The translations under genes were made by a program, and so were the position numbers. 64,000 bases of DNA from Adiantum capillus-veneris (Eukaryota > Streptophyta > Polypodiopsida > Polypodiales > Pteridaceae): the NCBI GenBank assembly GCA_014529385.2, contig CM043943.1, positions 103,886,355 to 103,950,354 of the forward strand, read 5' to 3'. Positions within the stretch are counted from its first letter, which is position 1. Every line of letters starts with the position of its first letter. The notes under the pieces are model-generated. The model had not been told where the DNA came from. It saw nothing but the letters and a program-made list of their open reading frames with translations, and did no database searches. Below are positions 63,530 to 64,000 of this stretch, piece after piece.

Positions 63530-64000
63530 ATGCATTCATGCTTGAACCTGCATGATGCATTCGTATAAGCATGCACACACAGTTGATAAAATCTGCATTC
63601 ATGCTTCAAGCTGCATGATGCATTCTTTTATAAAGCATTCACAAGGGTGATCAATTAGATGTGCACAATGCATATACATTCCAGAAATAAATTCTAAACT
63701 TACACATGCATCATTAATAGTTACAATCCATGATTATCTTGCCACCCAACAGAGGGCAGACCATATCGCCAGGGGTTGAACCTGGGTCCTTACGCACCCA
63801 CCCATTCACTTTAACCACTAGGCCAAGCCCCCTTTGGTTATCTTGCCACACATTCAGAGACAAGCATACAACGCTTCTACATCTACATGAAGCATGTTAA
63901 AACATGGATCAATGCTACCTGGAAATGCTACCTAGGAAAACCAGCCACATTCAAATTCAACCAACATTCGAGATAGAATGCTTCAAGCTACATGATGACA
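63530..64000. repeat. Dispersed 26-bp phrase near the window edge
   Basis: CATGCTT.AA.CT.CATGATGCA occurs at about 63,537, 63,601 and, cut off, 63,977-64,000. It may continue beyond the window. Confidence 0.65.
63734..63849 (-). mobile_element. Short tRNA-derived SINE with target duplication
   Basis: The flanks are identical 12-bp TTATCTTGCCAC at 63,734-63,745 and 63,838-63,849. Between them, the minus strand has an A-box-like TGGCCTAGTGGTTAAAGTG and a B-box-like GGTTCAACCCC about 30 bp apart, as in tRNA genes. The whole insert is 92 bp, short for a SINE. The cloverleaf is not complete, so I do not call a tRNA gene. Confidence 0.7.

Noticed and set aside
63746-63837. A functional tRNA gene
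   Set aside because: A and B boxes are present, but the acceptor stem is not evident and a 12-bp target duplication flanks it, so a SINE is the better call.

Overview
The window reads as nuclear DNA of a land plant with a large, repeat-rich genome and long introns. A seed-free lineage such as a fern or bryophyte would fit, but the sequence alone does not prove it. The evidence is a plant-type STE20/BLUS1-like kinase gene with canonical GT-AG introns, Ty3/gypsy chromovirus, copia-like and LINE retrotransposons, and many long (GA)n arrays. I see no bacterial, organellar, rRNA or tRNA genes.

Layout. 1-27,275 is a nested retrotransposon block. It holds a decayed minus-strand chromovirus (1-7,950), a long-LTR family 'C' (8,389-9,556; 18,131-24,685 split by a LINE; 25,483 onward), a copia-like LTR (10,700-11,030), and a cluster of short elements that keep gag and protease but no reverse transcriptase (11,671-16,761 minus; about 25,990-27,275 plus). 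A nearly complete LINE 'L1' lies at 18,341-23,693. LTRs of several families share a poly(A)-signal core, a hairpin beside the polypurine tract, a hairpin near the LTR end and tandem GACGTGGCA repeats.

27,948-49,002 (+) is the only clearly intact host gene. Nineteen exons splice in one uninterrupted frame of 658 codons and encode the C-lobe of a germinal-centre-kinase-like Ser/Thr kinase with a long regulatory tail and a C-terminal coiled coil. The N-lobe exons are not in the window. One 13.7-kb intron holds a second LINE (L2), a duplicated tail-LTR unit and a Ty3/gypsy remnant of a type better known to me from fungi.

50,303-52,540 carries two nested 5'-truncated LINE copies. 53,167-63,484 is the most unusual stretch. 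It holds a plus-strand gene that looks like a DDE-type transposase (HTH-like, Cys-rich and SDGA...GHGKG motifs), convergent with a minus-strand multi-exon gene encoding a coiled coil, a RING-like Cys/His cluster and an FCP1/NIF-like HAD phosphatase domain. Introns and spacers of both are filled with AAGTGGTG/CACCACTT motifs, including a perfect 77-bp palindrome, while the exons appear largely free of them. I suggest this is one large, partly decayed, undescribed DNA transposon. A 92-bp tRNA-derived SINE with a 12-bp target duplication lies near the right edge.
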